DNA of 30,625 nt from Candidatus Sabulitectum sp. (lineage in GTDB: Bacteria > Fermentibacterota > Fermentibacteria > Fermentibacterales > Fermentibacteraceae): the NCBI GenBank assembly GCA_023145935.1, contig JAGLDB010000003.1, positions 1 to 30,625 on the forward strand, given 5' to 3'. Position numbers and translations under genes: made by a program. The notes under the pieces are model-generated. The model had not been told where the DNA came from. It did not search any database and worked only from the letters and a program-made list of their open reading frames with translations. This document shows positions 6,311-15,266 of the stretch, in pieces. The stretch's first letter is position 1. The number at the start of each line of letters is the position of its first letter.

Positions 6311-7810
6311 CTACTTCCTTTCTCCGGAAATGACATTATCAAATTTCACAACAGGAAGACCGTGACCAAGTTCCATTACCTGATTAGGCTCTCCCTTACC
6401 GCAGTTCTCTACCTGCTCTACGATCCAGGAGGATTTATCTCCAACAGCTGACAGGTTGTTGTAGAACTCAACTGTGTGCCCCTGGTAAGAGGGGTTTCGG
6501 AGAACACGGGTGATCTCTCCATTCTTTACTTCCCAGGCGATCTCACATCCAAAGTGGAAGTGTTCACGGTTTGAACCGATGGACCAGCTTGTGGGATTGT
6601 CCACAATAATTCCGTCCTCAGTGGTCTTGATAATGTCTTCAAGAGTTCCATCATCTCCTGGAAGAATGTTCACATTTGTCATTCTGTCGATAGGAGCACG
6701 ATAGAACGCAGTCGATCTGCTTGCTCCACCGCTTTCAGTGAATACTTCTCTGCCAGCCCTCTGGTTAGCCTCACTTATCATGGCTCTGGAGGTAAGACAG
6801 TTCACGAGAATACCCTTGTCGATCAAAAGATAATCACGCTCCGGTGTACCTTCTGCATCGAATCCGAATGATCCGGGGCTGTTGACGATAGAACCGTATG
6901 CGCTGACATTGAGCTTTTCTGAACCGTATTTGAGTTTTCCGAACGAATCAAGATTAACAAAACTTCCACCGGCATAGGAAAGTTCATAACCCAGAATTCT
7001 GTCCAGTTCAAGTGGATGTCCGATGGTCTCATGCAGCTGAAGATGCCCCTGTCCCGGCAGAAGAATTACAGATCTGTTACCTAATTCCAGTTCCGGGGCG
7101 ACCAGAACCTCTTTAAGCTCATTCTTTACCCGTTCAGCGTGACCGCTCCATAGAGATGGATTTGTGAGCATTTCCCAGCCCCTGGTGCCATCGGTTTCAC
7201 AGAAAAGAGTCTTGGAGCGTCTCTGCATCTGCCTGTCAGAGTCAAGAGCCATGACTGTCATATGCGCAAAAGTATTAATGAGTTTCTTCCGGGTGTATGT
7301 GCCCTCGCTGTTCCAGAAGTGAATTACCATTCTCTGCAGCTGAACCTGTATCATTCTGCGAAGAATCCAGTCTTCAGTAAGAGAATCGTCCACGCCTTTC
7401 AGAAAATCTACCTTGTCGGATAGACTCACATCAATAGGATCGATCTTGAAAGGTGATGTATAACTGCCGGTATGACCGCTCTGCTTCCCCATATCAAGCT
7501 TGATCTTTACAAGCATAGAAGCGGATACCGCATTGGCCATTGCCCTGTCAAAACAGGAATCCACATCATTAGTCTGGCTTGTAGCGGCAAAACCCCATGC
7601 TCCACCGTAAAGCACACGAACGCCAAGACCGCTTTCAACAGTTGTGTCGTTGCCTTCAAGGTTGCCGTCAAGAAGCATAAGCATTTCAGAGCTATCATCC
7701 TCATACCATCTGGAGTCACTGTACTGGGCACCACCATCCATCACCCTGCCTGTGTTTCTGGCGATGGCCTCCTTTAAATCGTTAAACATTGACATGAAAC
7801 CTTCTTTCAT
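6311..7810 (-). CDS. tldD: TldD-family zinc metalloprotease
   Basis: The zinc motif HETIGH is at residues 260-265 within GHLQLHETIGHPLELDRILG, the TldD hallmark; a downstream cysteine (NCLTSRAMISEANQRAGRE region) supplies the third ligand in the family. Other family blocks are GLGVRVLYGGAWGFAATSQT near residue 61 and GTLEDIIKTTEDGIIVDNPT. TldD forms a barrel-like heterodimer with TldE in which small unfolded peptides are cleaved. The gene starts two bases after the MOSC stop. An internal ATG at 7795 preceded by GAAGG is an alternative start. Substrate cannot be inferred: no RiPP precursor gene is visible nearby. Confidence 0.9.
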   Translation of the reverse strand: MKEGFMSMFNDLKEAIARNTGRVMDGGAQYSDSRWYEDDSSEMLMLLDGNLEGNDTTVESGLGVRVLYGGAWGFAATSQTNDVDSCFDRAMANAVSASMLVKIKLDMGKQSGHTGSYTSPFKIDPIDVSLSDKVDFLKGVDDSLTEDWILRRMIQVQLQRMVIHFWNSEGTYTRKKLINTFAHMTVMALDSDRQMQRRSKTLFCETDGTRGWEMLTNPSLWSGHAERVKNELKEVLVAPELELGNRSVILLPGQGHLQLHETIGHPLELDRILGYELSYAGGSFVNLDSFGKLKYGSEKLNVSAYGSIVNSPGSFGFDAEGTPERDYLLIDKGILVNCLTSRAMISEANQRAGREVFTESGGASRSTAFYRAPIDRMTNVNILPGDDGTLEDIIKTTEDGIIVDNPTSWSIGSNREHFHFGCEIAWEVKNGEITRVLRNPSYQGHTVEFYNNLSAVGDKSSWIVEQVENCGKGEPNQVMELGHGLPVVKFDNVISGERK

Positions 7811-7812
7811 TT

Positions 7813-8265
7813 TTATTCTTTTTCCAGAAGCTCAAGTATATCACCCCTGTGCAAGTGTCCAGGGGAAAGCACACGGCAGAATACTCCCCTTTTAGGCATA
7901 ATGCAATTGCCGACCTTCTGGTAAATAGTGCAATCATCACCGTGGCATTCTTTTCCAACCTGGGTCACTTCAAGACTAAGCCCACCCGAACCATCTATCA
8001 CAAGACCCGGCTTTAACAGTGTAATGTCTATCCCCTCTATGGTAATGTTCTCCCCGAAATCACCAGGGTTGATGGTAAGTCCGCTTCTTGCTGCAAAATC
8101 AACAATACTTTCCTGATCCAGCAGACTAATCTGTCTGTGCCAGTTACCGGAATGAGCATCATTTTCAAACCCGGCAGAAGTTATTTTTATTGCATCAATC
8201 GGAGTTTTTTCCGTACCCTTCTTCGGAGAAATATTCAAAGAGAATACTGTAAATTTCTTTCCCAT
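7813..8265 (-). CDS. MOSC domain protein
   Basis: The 150 residues form one MOSC domain (molybdenum cofactor sulfurase C-terminal domain). Typical blocks are AGFENDAHSGNWHRQISLLD, NPGDFGENITIEGID and the C-terminal GKECHGDDCTIYQKVGNCIM with RGVFCRVLSPGHLHRGD. Cys107 and Cys112 in the GKECH..C segment include the conserved cysteine thought to carry or transfer sulfur. Stand-alone MOSC proteins of this size are linked to molybdenum cofactor or sulfur-transfer chemistry, but the exact reaction is unproven. AGGAAG precedes the ATG. It lies between the PrsW-like and tldD genes with tiny gaps, so it is part of the long operon; no molybdenum cofactor genes are near. Confidence 0.88.
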   Translation of the reverse strand: MGKKFTVFSLNISPKKGTEKTPIDAIKITSAGFENDAHSGNWHRQISLLDQESIVDFAARSGLTINPGDFGENITIEGIDITLLKPGLVIDGSGGLSLEVTQVGKECHGDDCTIYQKVGNCIMPKRGVFCRVLSPGHLHRGDILELLEKE

Positions 8266-8277
8266 TAATCTTCCTGT

Positions 8278-8976
8278 CTATTCTTCTTTATCTTTGGTTT
8301 TAAAAGGCGAGGCATTCAGCGCAGGAATAAGAAGCTTCCTGTACACAACCCGCCACAAAAGAGCCATGAACACAATGAACGAAAGCCCTCCAAGTATATT
8401 CTCCATGCTTAGCCAGTTAAACAAGCCATGGGCAACCATGGAAAGCAAAAGACCTGCAACAACAGCAAGAACGGGCTTCATGCCTTTTTTCCCCTTGGCA
8501 TAACCCAATGCTGCTCCGAAAAATGCTGAGAAAAGAGCATGCCCGGGAACACTGAAAACCGATCGCCCCAGAAGAGTAAGCACACCCATTTCAGGGCTGC
8601 CGCCATGCCAGCTTGAAAAAACATAGAAAGCGTTCTCGCATGCTGCAAATCCCAGCGCAGCCGAAGCGGCATAAACAATACCATCCATAGGCTCATTGAA
8701 GTTCTTGTTGGAGAAGATCGTCCAGAATACAATGAGGAATTTGGCCGATTCCTCAATAAGAGGAGCCCATATAACAGCCGAATATCTTGCAGGGCCCCAG
8801 GGAAATGGCAGCCCTTCAAATGCAGTTCCCATGGCAATTGCAACGAAAACGCCCAGAAGAAAGGTTCTTAACACCAGCTTTTTGGGTTCCGGTTCGTACT
8901 TATCAGTTTTGTAAAAGAACCACAACCATCCCAAACCGGGGAGCACAGACACGAGAACAATAATAAGGTACTGCAT
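8278..8976 (-). CDS. prsW: PrsW-family intramembrane metalloprotease
   Basis: A 232-residue polytopic membrane protein with the PrsW motifs: EESAK at residues 75-79, an Asp/Glu-bearing helix (DGIVYAASAALGFAACEN, about 98-115) and GHALFSAFFGAALGYAKGKK starting near residue 145. In Bacillus subtilis PrsW makes the site-1 cut in the anti-sigma factor RsiW; in other phyla targets are mostly unknown. The predicted zinc or catalytic residues (two Glu in EExxK, the later Glu and the His) are all present. Start ATG follows GGGGAG. No anti-sigma factor gene is seen nearby. Its place between htpG and envelope genes suggests an envelope or stress role, by inference. Confidence 0.88.
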   Translation of the reverse strand: MQYLIIVLVSVLPGLGWLWFFYKTDKYEPEPKKLVLRTFLLGVFVAIAMGTAFEGLPFPWGPARYSAVIWAPLIEESAKFLIVFWTIFSNKNFNEPMDGIVYAASAALGFAACENAFYVFSSWHGGSPEMGVLTLLGRSVFSVPGHALFSAFFGAALGYAKGKKGMKPVLAVVAGLLLSMVAHGLFNWLSMENILGGLSFIVFMALLWRVVYRKLLIPALNASPFKTKDKEE

Positions 8977-9006
8977 TTATACTCCCCGGTTAAAAATATC
9001 TTAAAA

Positions 9007-10866
9007 TCAGCTCATCAACTCGGCTACAAACTTTCCGAAACTGGTTGGATCATCAGGCCTGGAGCCGGAAAGAACTCTGGCGAGCTCCAGTAGCATATCC
9101 ACCCTCTTGTTGAATTCGTCTTTCGATCCTTCAACACCCTTGAGATACTCAAGGGAAGCAATAACCGGGTGTGTCGGGTTCAGCTCGAGAATCTTACTGG
9201 ATTCCGGAGCGTCCTGGTTCATGGCACGCATCATCATCTTCATCATTTCGCCGGGATCATCCTTTGCTGCCACAAGTATGCAGGGAGTTTCCCGGAGCTT
9301 GGGCGAAAACCTCACAGCTGAGACCTTATCACCAAGAATACCCTTGATTGACTCTATCAAGCCAGAGTGCTCTTTTTCAGCTTTATCTCTTACATCCTTG
9401 TCTTCTGTAGACATATCCTTTTCGCTGGCTTCACTGGCAAGATTTGTGAATTTCCTGCCCTTGAACTCCATAAGAGACTCTACAGCAAGAAGATCAACCG
9501 GACCATGAAGAAGAAGTACATCGCTGTCGCCAGCCGCTTCAAGATGAGGAGAACGCTTCAGTTCCTCAAGTGAGGCACCGCCAAGATAGAAAATAGATCC
9601 ATCCTCAGGCAATTCTTCCACTATATCAGTAAGAGCCTTCACTCCATCCGATTTCGATGTATCAAACAGAAGAAGAGAGGCAAGCTCTTCTTTGCGCTCG
9701 TGATCAGAGTAGACTCCCTCTTTGATGAAATCACCGTAAAGAGTAAAGAATTTATCATACTCCTCGCGATCCTGTTCAAGCATCTCGCTGAAGTGATCCA
9801 GTATTTTTCTGGTAAGAACCTTGTTCACCGTTTTCAGAACCCTGTCCTGCTGAAGCATCTCTCTGGATACATTCAGTGAAACATCAGGGCTTTCAACAAC
9901 TCCCCTGAGGAAGTGCAGGTATGCAGGCAGAATATTCTCTGCCCTCTCCATTATCATCACCTTGCGGGCATAAAGGCTGAGACCGGGTCTTCTGTCTGGT
10001 ATCATTATGTCCATACCCCTTGAAGCAGGGATAAAAACAAGCGAATAAAACTCGGTTATTCCCTCGCCATGATACCAGAATCTATCCATTGGCTCCGCAT
10101 GGTCGTGGGTTAGATGTGAGTAGAAGCTGTTGTATTCCTCCTGGTCAACATCGCCGGGTGACCGGAGCCACACAGGAGTTCCCGTGTTGATCTGACTTGT
10201 TTTCTCCTCTGTGTTCCCTTCGTCATCCTTTTCTTCCTTTACCAGAAAGACAGGGTTACTCACAAAGTCAGAGTAGTGTTTCACAAGAGATTCTATCTTC
10301 CAGGTATCCAGGTATTCACTGGCATCTTCCTTCATTACAAGCTCAATAGATGTTCCAACGGAAAGACCCTCTGCAGTTTCAATAGTGTAACCGTCTGTGT
10401 CTCCACTTTTCCATATCCACCCGGATTCTTCCCCGGCCTTACGACTGCTGACAATTACTGTGTCTGCAACCATAAAGGCGGAATAAAAACCAACGCCGAA
10501 CTGCCCGATAAGATCAGGACGCACGGCATTGGATGCAGCATCCTCCAGAAACTTGATCGTTCCCGATGACGCAACTGTTCCCAGATTGTTCTCGAGATCT
10601 TCAGCATTCATACCAATGCCGTTATCACGAATGGTAAGTATTCCTGCTTCTTTATCTGCACTGATTACTATTTCAGGTGTGAATTCTTCCCCAAGAAGAT
10701 CAGGGTCATCCAGAGCAAGATATCTCAATCTGTCAATTGCATCGGAAGAATTCGAGACAAGTTCACGAAGAAATATGTCCTTATTGGAGTAAAGGCTGTG
10801 AATTACAAGATCAAGCACTCTTTTGGTCTCAGCCTTGAATTTCAGGGTTCTCTGTTCTGACATCAT
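9007..10866 (-). CDS. htpG: Chaperone HtpG (Hsp90)
   Basis: Full-length bacterial Hsp90 (619 aa, family about 610-635). The N-terminal GHKL ATPase has SNKDIFLRELVSNSSDAIDR (residue 27 on, ATP-binding Glu and Asn), DNGIGM (81-86) and GQFGVGFYSAF (about 121-131). The middle domain has the conserved SREMLQQDRVLKTVNKVLTR block with the catalytic arginine region. The C-terminal dimerisation domain ends ASLEYLKG and so on, without the eukaryotic tail. HtpG is a cytosolic dimer that remodels client proteins using ATP. AAGGAG precedes two adjacent ATGs; the second (10863) has the better spacing. It lies 5 bases after the sulfatase-fold gene in the same array. Confidence 0.97.
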   Translation of the reverse strand: MMSEQRTLKFKAETKRVLDLVIHSLYSNKDIFLRELVSNSSDAIDRLRYLALDDPDLLGEEFTPEIVISADKEAGILTIRDNGIGMNAEDLENNLGTVASSGTIKFLEDAASNAVRPDLIGQFGVGFYSAFMVADTVIVSSRKAGEESGWIWKSGDTDGYTIETAEGLSVGTSIELVMKEDASEYLDTWKIESLVKHYSDFVSNPVFLVKEEKDDEGNTEEKTSQINTGTPVWLRSPGDVDQEEYNSFYSHLTHDHAEPMDRFWYHGEGITEFYSLVFIPASRGMDIMIPDRRPGLSLYARKVMIMERAENILPAYLHFLRGVVESPDVSLNVSREMLQQDRVLKTVNKVLTRKILDHFSEMLEQDREEYDKFFTLYGDFIKEGVYSDHERKEELASLLLFDTSKSDGVKALTDIVEELPEDGSIFYLGGASLEELKRSPHLEAAGDSDVLLLHGPVDLLAVESLMEFKGRKFTNLASEASEKDMSTEDKDVRDKAEKEHSGLIESIKGILGDKVSAVRFSPKLRETPCILVAAKDDPGEMMKMMMRAMNQDAPESSKILELNPTHPVIASLEYLKGVEGSKDEFNKRVDMLLELARVLSGSRPDDPTSFGKFVAELMS

Positions 10867-10871
10867 GCTCC

Positions 10872-11792
10872 TTAGCGTATTTTACCTTCCAGGAATGGTA
10901 CCTGGAATACTTTTTTCGAGTAAATAGGTCCATGTCCAAAATACCCTTCTTCTCCAAAAAGTTCCCCGTGGTCAGCGGTAACCGTTATCCAGGTATTTTC
11001 AGGAACAATATCGAAGAGTCTCTCAAACACGGAATCAAGATATCTGACAGTATCGATCTGCCTTGCTTTCAGCAGATCCATTTCCTTCTGGTCAAAAAAC
11101 TGTTTCTCTCCTGTTGTGCTCTCCTCAATGCATCCGTCAACAACATGATCATCAAGATGCTTGAAGACACCATGAACACCGCTTATTCTTGGCCAGCTGT
11201 TCTGGGCTTCAGAGGGTCTTGCGTATGGATAGTGAGTCTCTCCCACATTGAGCATGTAAAAACTTGGTCTGTCTGACGGGAATGTCATAAGATCAAGCAT
11301 GGCATTCATGTCATTGTGTTTATCCATCAGTCTGAATGTATCAAATCCACTGTTGATAGGCGTCATGCTGTTCAAAACCGGAAGAGATACCATTGCATGG
11401 GTTCTGTAGCCCATTGTTCTTTGAAGGAAATCAGGCATCCACAGCCGCGGCACAAGACTTTTGAATTCAATATCCCTTGCACCCAGTCTTTCGTTGTATC
11501 TGATAAAATCGTGTTTGTAGTACTCACTGGCAAAAACTCCTCTTGGACTTGTGTGGGGCATTAAACCCATGAGAAGATTGTAGTGTGACGGCGCAGTCCA
11601 GCTGGCATAGCTGTACCTGTCTTCTGTTTCACCCAGCTTCATGATAGTTTGGGGTGCAGCTTCCATGAATGAGTCGTAGCGGCAGCTGTCCAGCACAACA
11701 ACAATGAAGTTGTTCATGTTGTCAAATGGTGGCGTAATTCTTGTCTTCCGCTTTGTAACAGGTGTTTTTTTCTTCCAGGCAAAAAGGCTCAA
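10872..11792 (-). CDS. Sulfatase / alkaline-phosphatase-superfamily hydrolase
   Basis: The N-terminal strand FIVVVLDSCRYDSF (Asp35 as first metal ligand), a nucleophile segment SYASWTAPSHYNLLMG (Thr66 the likely nucleophile) and TADHGELFGEEGYFGHG near the C-terminus (Asp-His metal ligands) define the alkaline phosphatase superfamily with sulfatase-like layout. At 306 residues it is short for a sulfatase and lacks a signal peptide or membrane anchor, and it has Thr-Ala-Pro rather than the Cys-X-Pro-X-Arg formylglycine motif. A phosphohydrolase, phosphonate hydrolase or phosphoglycerol-transfer-type role is therefore more likely than sulfate ester cleavage. The start is TTG with AGGAG six bases upstream. 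It follows the Mce lipoprotein gene by nine bases, hinting at envelope phospholipid chemistry. Confidence 0.75.
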   Translation of the reverse strand: MSLFAWKKKTPVTKRKTRITPPFDNMNNFIVVVLDSCRYDSFMEAAPQTIMKLGETEDRYSYASWTAPSHYNLLMGLMPHTSPRGVFASEYYKHDFIRYNERLGARDIEFKSLVPRLWMPDFLQRTMGYRTHAMVSLPVLNSMTPINSGFDTFRLMDKHNDMNAMLDLMTFPSDRPSFYMLNVGETHYPYARPSEAQNSWPRISGVHGVFKHLDDHVVDGCIEESTTGEKQFFDQKEMDLLKARQIDTVRYLDSVFERLFDIVPENTWITVTADHGELFGEEGYFGHGPIYSKKVFQVPFLEGKIR

Positions 11793-11801
11793 TTGGTACT
11801 C

Positions 11802-12434
11802 CTATCTTCGAGGCAGAAGAACACCTGCTATGTCTGTCATAACCGCTTCAGACCACAGGGCTCCAATAACAGACATCTCTTCAGCGAGAACCTTGAATCC
11901 AGTGTCCGGCATACTCTTTTCATACCTGTAGTTCTGCTGGAAAAGAATTTCGTTCCCTCTGCTTGCCAGCAAAGTCACATCAATATCAAGAACTGCGATC
12001 CAGGTTGTACTGTCCACCTGAGTTGCCCCGAATTCCCTTAAATAACCTTCCACAGTAAGAATATTATCCACGCTTACAGCTGTTCTGAAGATTGCAGGGT
12101 AGTTGCCGGTAGCCTGCAGGTCTCGAGAAAACATCTCACTCAGCATGGCTCCCGGTCGCGTTACCCATCTGTCGCTGGAACTTTCGGAAATGCTCCCGTC
12201 ATTGTACCTGACCACCATACCGGAGAGCTGATAACTTCCCGAGGCATCGAAATCTTTGATCCTGAGAACATTACTGAATATCAGATTCCCATGTTCAATC
12301 GGTGGATCCCATCTGAGAAACCATTGAAAGGATGGAGAAGAATCACCACCGCCCAACGGTACGTTCACAGTAATACACCCGGTAAAAATCAATAGAGCCG
12401 CAATAGAAACTGCTACAAGCTTTTTCATCTCCAC
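11802..12434 (-). CDS. ABC-type transport auxiliary lipoprotein (PqiC/YmbA-like)
   Basis: A lipoprotein signal ends in the lipobox FTGC (Cys20). The remaining ~190 residues fit the ABC transport auxiliary family (PF03886 type; PqiC, MceI-like), including FSRDLQATGNYPAIF and a later beta-rich half with DIDVTLLASRGNEILFQQNY. These outer-membrane-facing lipoproteins accompany MCE proteins and are thought to anchor or complete the trans-envelope lipid conduit. The GTG start at 12434 follows AGAGG and overlaps the MCE gene's end by ten bases, showing tight coupling. ATG 12428 is an alternative. The family call rests on a weak sequence pattern plus strong operon context. Confidence 0.75.
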   Translation of the reverse strand: MEMKKLVAVSIAALLIFTGCITVNVPLGGGDSSPSFQWFLRWDPPIEHGNLIFSNVLRIKDFDASGSYQLSGMVVRYNDGSISESSSDRWVTRPGAMLSEMFSRDLQATGNYPAIFRTAVSVDNILTVEGYLREFGATQVDSTTWIAVLDIDVTLLASRGNEILFQQNYRYEKSMPDTGFKVLAEEMSVIGALWSEAVMTDIAGVLLPRR

Positions 12435-13306
12435 ATATCCTCTCCTCTGGAATCGGAGGAAAACCCATCAAGCAATCTGTTAATTGCCGGTAACATAATA
12501 CTGATCTCACGAAGAATAACTTCAGTATCATCGAATGTGTTTTCCATGTCATCTGCTATATATGTTATTGTACTGCTGAGGTTTTCAAGCTCATCCATGA
12601 AGCGTTTTATATCAGCCATAACATCTTCCATGTCTCCTTCAGCTCCAACAACAGCAGATGTCAGCTCAAGACCAAGATTGTTGTAAGTAACCAGCACCCT
12701 GTCAACATTATTCATTGTGTTTGTTATTCTGCATCCCAGTGAATCACATTGCACATCCACCAGTATTGTGTTTATCATTGTTAGCGCAAGTATGGCCTGA
12801 TCGTTTAATTCCTTTGCATCAATACTTTCCATGATCTCAAACAAACGGGTAATTCCTGTTGTCACAGATTGCACCGTGCCTGAACGAACAGGGATCACCG
12901 GCAGATCCGAGTTGAAAGAAAGCTGATGCCGTTCAAATTGCCTGCTGACTGAATCCGGAAGGCTCTCAAGGTTTACATTCCGGAGTCCGGTTATACCGGT
13001 AACGTAAAGAGAAGCAACAATGGTACTGTCAACCATGAACTTATCATCAACTATTTGAAGGACGACCTTAACAAGCCTTCCATCCGGCGCTATACCGATA
13101 GAAACAACAGAACCCACCGGAACCCCGTTGTAGTTAACAGCACTGCCTACATTCAAACCACTAACGCTCCAGGCGTAGTAGCAGGCATATCTGGTGCTGG
13201 GATCTTTGGTAAATCCGCCCACAAGCCAGAATATTGCTCCCACGAAAAGAGTCATCACAAGCACAAAGAATATTCCAAGCCTTAGTTTGTTAGCTCGCAA
13301 TGCCAT
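12425..13306 (-). CDS. mlaD: MCE/MlaD-family lipid-binding protein
   Basis: One N-terminal transmembrane helix (about residues 9-31) is followed by a single MCE domain: GLNVGSAVNYNGVPVGSVVS (around 49-68), a strand with VKVVLQIVDDKF, and VTGITGLRNVNLE. The long C-terminal part is helical, with spaced hydrophobic residues, and would form the needle or tube seen in larger MCE proteins. MCE proteins form hexameric rings in the periplasm that pass phospholipids between membranes. At 293 residues it is longer than E. coli MlaD (about 180) and nearer to YebT/PqiB-like or actinobacterial single-MCE forms. ATG follows GGAG. It sits directly between the ATPase and auxiliary lipoprotein genes. Confidence 0.92.
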   Translation of the reverse strand: MALRANKLRLGIFFVLVMTLFVGAIFWLVGGFTKDPSTRYACYYAWSVSGLNVGSAVNYNGVPVGSVVSIGIAPDGRLVKVVLQIVDDKFMVDSTIVASLYVTGITGLRNVNLESLPDSVSRQFERHQLSFNSDLPVIPVRSGTVQSVTTGITRLFEIMESIDAKELNDQAILALTMINTILVDVQCDSLGCRITNTMNNVDRVLVTYNNLGLELTSAVVGAEGDMEDVMADIKRFMDELENLSSTITYIADDMENTFDDTEVILREISIMLPAINRLLDGFSSDSRGEDMWR

Positions 13307-13308
13307 AG

Positions 13309-14058
13309 CTAGTCTCCTATCTTTCTACCGAAAAAGGCTCTGACTCTTGAATCCTTTGAATTATCAGCAAGATCACGAGCAGTTCCAGTAGCAATTATGC
13401 CGTGTTCTTCAGGATCAAGCATTATTACCCTGTCAGATATTGCAAAAATACTGGCGAGCTCGTGGGTAACAATGATCAATGTGGTACCAAGTGCTCTGTT
13501 TACGGCCTGTATGGTCTCATCAAGTTCTGCAGATGTCAAAGGATCGAGACCCGCAGAGGGTTCATCAAAGAACAAAACCTCCGGATCAAGAACCATTGCC
13601 CTTGCCAGACCGGCTCTTTTCTGCATTCCTCCGGAAATCTCAAGAGGATTCTCAAAAGCTGCATGCTCCATTCCAACCACTTCAAGTTTGCTCAAGGCAA
13701 CATCCATCATCTCTGCTTTGGTTAAACTTGTAAACTCTTTAAGCGGTAACATGACATTCTCAATAACAGTGTAGTTTCCAAGCAGAGCCCCTGACTGAAA
13801 AAGAACACCCCATCGCCTTCTGGCGGCGTTAAGAACCTTTTGACTGCTCCAGATGTCGACTCCATCAAAAAGAACCCGGCCTGAATACGGCTTCATCAGC
13901 CCCAGCATGTAGTTCATAGTAGTAGATTTCCCGCAGCCGCTCTTTCCAACTATTACAAGCACTTCACCCTTGAGTACATCTATATTCACATTTCTAAGAA
14001 CAACTTTACCGTCATACCCACCGGTTAGAGACTCCATCTGAATGATCTTCTCTGTCAT
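13309..14058 (-). CDS. mlaF: ABC transporter ATP-binding protein of the Mce/Mla system
   Basis: A 249-residue ABC ATPase with Walker A GKSGCGKST (residues 38-46), Q-loop FQSGALLGNYTV (about 87-98), signature ISGGMQKRAGLARAM (141-155), Walker B VLFFDEPSAGLDP (161-173) and the switch His in THELASI. The phrase QSGALLGNYTV is typical of the MlaF/Ttg2A subgroup. It energises lipid movement by the MlaE permease at the inner membrane. Its ATG overlaps the permease stop as ATGA, so the two are translationally coupled. The next gene, mlaD, starts two bases after its stop. Confidence 0.95.
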   Translation of the reverse strand: MTEKIIQMESLTGGYDGKVVLRNVNIDVLKGEVLVIVGKSGCGKSTTMNYMLGLMKPYSGRVLFDGVDIWSSQKVLNAARRRWGVLFQSGALLGNYTVIENVMLPLKEFTSLTKAEMMDVALSKLEVVGMEHAAFENPLEISGGMQKRAGLARAMVLDPEVLFFDEPSAGLDPLTSAELDETIQAVNRALGTTLIIVTHELASIFAISDRVIMLDPEEHGIIATGTARDLADNSKDSRVRAFFGRKIGD

Positions 14059-15173
14059 ATTGACAGCCCGGGCCTGATGTGGATAAAGAGAAGGGAAAGT
14101 AACGCATCCACCAGTATCACCAGAAAAATACTTACAACCACAGCCGAGGTGGTTGCCTTGCCAACTGCAGCAGGTCCTCCACGAACCCTGAGACCCATAT
14201 ACGAACCAGTGACTGATATAATAGTGGAATAAAATAGCCCTTTAACAATTCCCCAGTAAAGGTCGAACGGAATAAGAGCCTTCTTCAACGCTTCAATATA
14301 CACTAAAGCCGGCATTTTTAAAAAGATTCCTCCTGCCGTAAGCCCTCCAGCCATACCTGCAAAATTTGCCGCGGTGATCAGAAGAGGCATTACAACAAAA
14401 AGAGCCAGCATTTTAGGAGTGACAAGATACCCGGAAATATTAAACCCCATCACCTCAAGAGCATCTACCTCCTGCCTGACTTTCATGGTTCCAATCTCCG
14501 CGGCAAAAGCGGAACCGGATCTTCCAGCAACAAGAACAGCAGTCATCATTGGAGCTATTTCCCAGCAGATACTGTAGGCAAGAAGAGCCGGCATAAAAAG
14601 CTCGCCACCGAACTGGCTCATCTGGTAACCTGCCTGATAGCCCAGAACAACTCCCATCAGCCAGTTCAGAGTAATAACAATAGGAATAGCCATTACACCG
14701 GATTGTTCCATGTAATATGCTACTACAGAACCCCTGACCTTGCCTGAAAAAAGAGCCTTGAACGCTTTCCCTGTAAATGTAACAAGGCCGTAAACAGTAT
14801 CCCATGTGGCTAGAACCTTGTCACCGATGTCTTCAAAGTTGTAGAGCAGGGTGTGCTTAGGAACAGGAACCTGAGGCCTCTCATCGATGGCTTTGAACCT
14901 GTCAAACAACGCCTTTATGTCCGGATTCATCCCCTGAAATTCCAGAAGTGCTCCATTTGCGGTTTTTGCCTCGGTAATGGACCATATCCGTACTGCAATA
15001 CAGGCATCAATACTGGTGCAATCACTGAAATCAAGTACATGATTACCTGCTGAAATACCTTCCAATGATGCAGTTACATCTTTCAGGTCTCCCAGAGTAA
15101 ACCTGCCTGAAATCCTGAATCTACCATTACTATGAACAATCTCACCATTCAAAAATGGCCACCCGCCTTTCAA
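14055..15173 (-). CDS. mlaE: MlaE-family lipid ABC permease with N-terminal STAS domain
   Basis: Residues 1-95 form a STAS/MlaB-like domain (GRFTLGDLKDVTASLEGI, then NHVLDFSDCTSIDACIAVRI). Residues from about 130 to 372 form the MlaE permease with five or six membrane helices and the family blocks LVAGRSGSAFAAEIGTMKV, QEVDALEVMGFN and YLVTPKMLALFVVMPLL. In E. coli MlaB is a separate protein that controls MlaF; a fused STAS-MlaE is known in many other bacteria. The frame opens with TTG 15173, which has no clear ribosome binding site, so the true start is uncertain; an in-frame TTG seven codons later has a G-rich segment upstream. It is the first gene of the ten-gene array. Confidence 0.92.
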   Translation of the reverse strand: MKGGWPFLNGEIVHSNGRFRISGRFTLGDLKDVTASLEGISAGNHVLDFSDCTSIDACIAVRIWSITEAKTANGALLEFQGMNPDIKALFDRFKAIDERPQVPVPKHTLLYNFEDIGDKVLATWDTVYGLVTFTGKAFKALFSGKVRGSVVAYYMEQSGVMAIPIVITLNWLMGVVLGYQAGYQMSQFGGELFMPALLAYSICWEIAPMMTAVLVAGRSGSAFAAEIGTMKVRQEVDALEVMGFNISGYLVTPKMLALFVVMPLLITAANFAGMAGGLTAGGIFLKMPALVYIEALKKALIPFDLYWGIVKGLFYSTIISVTGSYMGLRVRGGPAAVGKATTSAVVVSIFLVILVDALLSLLFIHIRPGLSI

Positions 15174-15183
15174 TGAACTGCTG

Positions 15184-15212
15184 TTGCAAGTATCCTAAAG
15201 GAATGTTAATAT
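15184..15212 (+). promoter_or_regulatory. Candidate promoter for the small membrane protein gene
   Basis: TTGCAA (15184-15189) and TAATAT (15207-15212) are separated by exactly 17 bases, and lie 55 bases before the 44-aa gene. Matches to consensus are partial (four of six each). Confidence 0.35.
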
Positions 15213-15229
15213 ACATGCATAAGGAGAAT

Positions 15230-15265
15230 ATGGGTATTAAGCACGGCGTTTTTTTAGGAGGTTGA
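15230..15265 (+). other. Micro-ORF (11 codons) preceding the small membrane protein gene
   Basis: ATG 15230 is preceded by AAGGAG five bases upstream and encodes MGIKHGVFLGG then TGA. Its last codons contain the AGGAGG that serves the next gene, whose ATG follows the stop by one base. It could be a translated leader that couples or controls translation of the 44-aa gene, or chance. Confidence 0.3.
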
Positions 15266-15266
15266 C

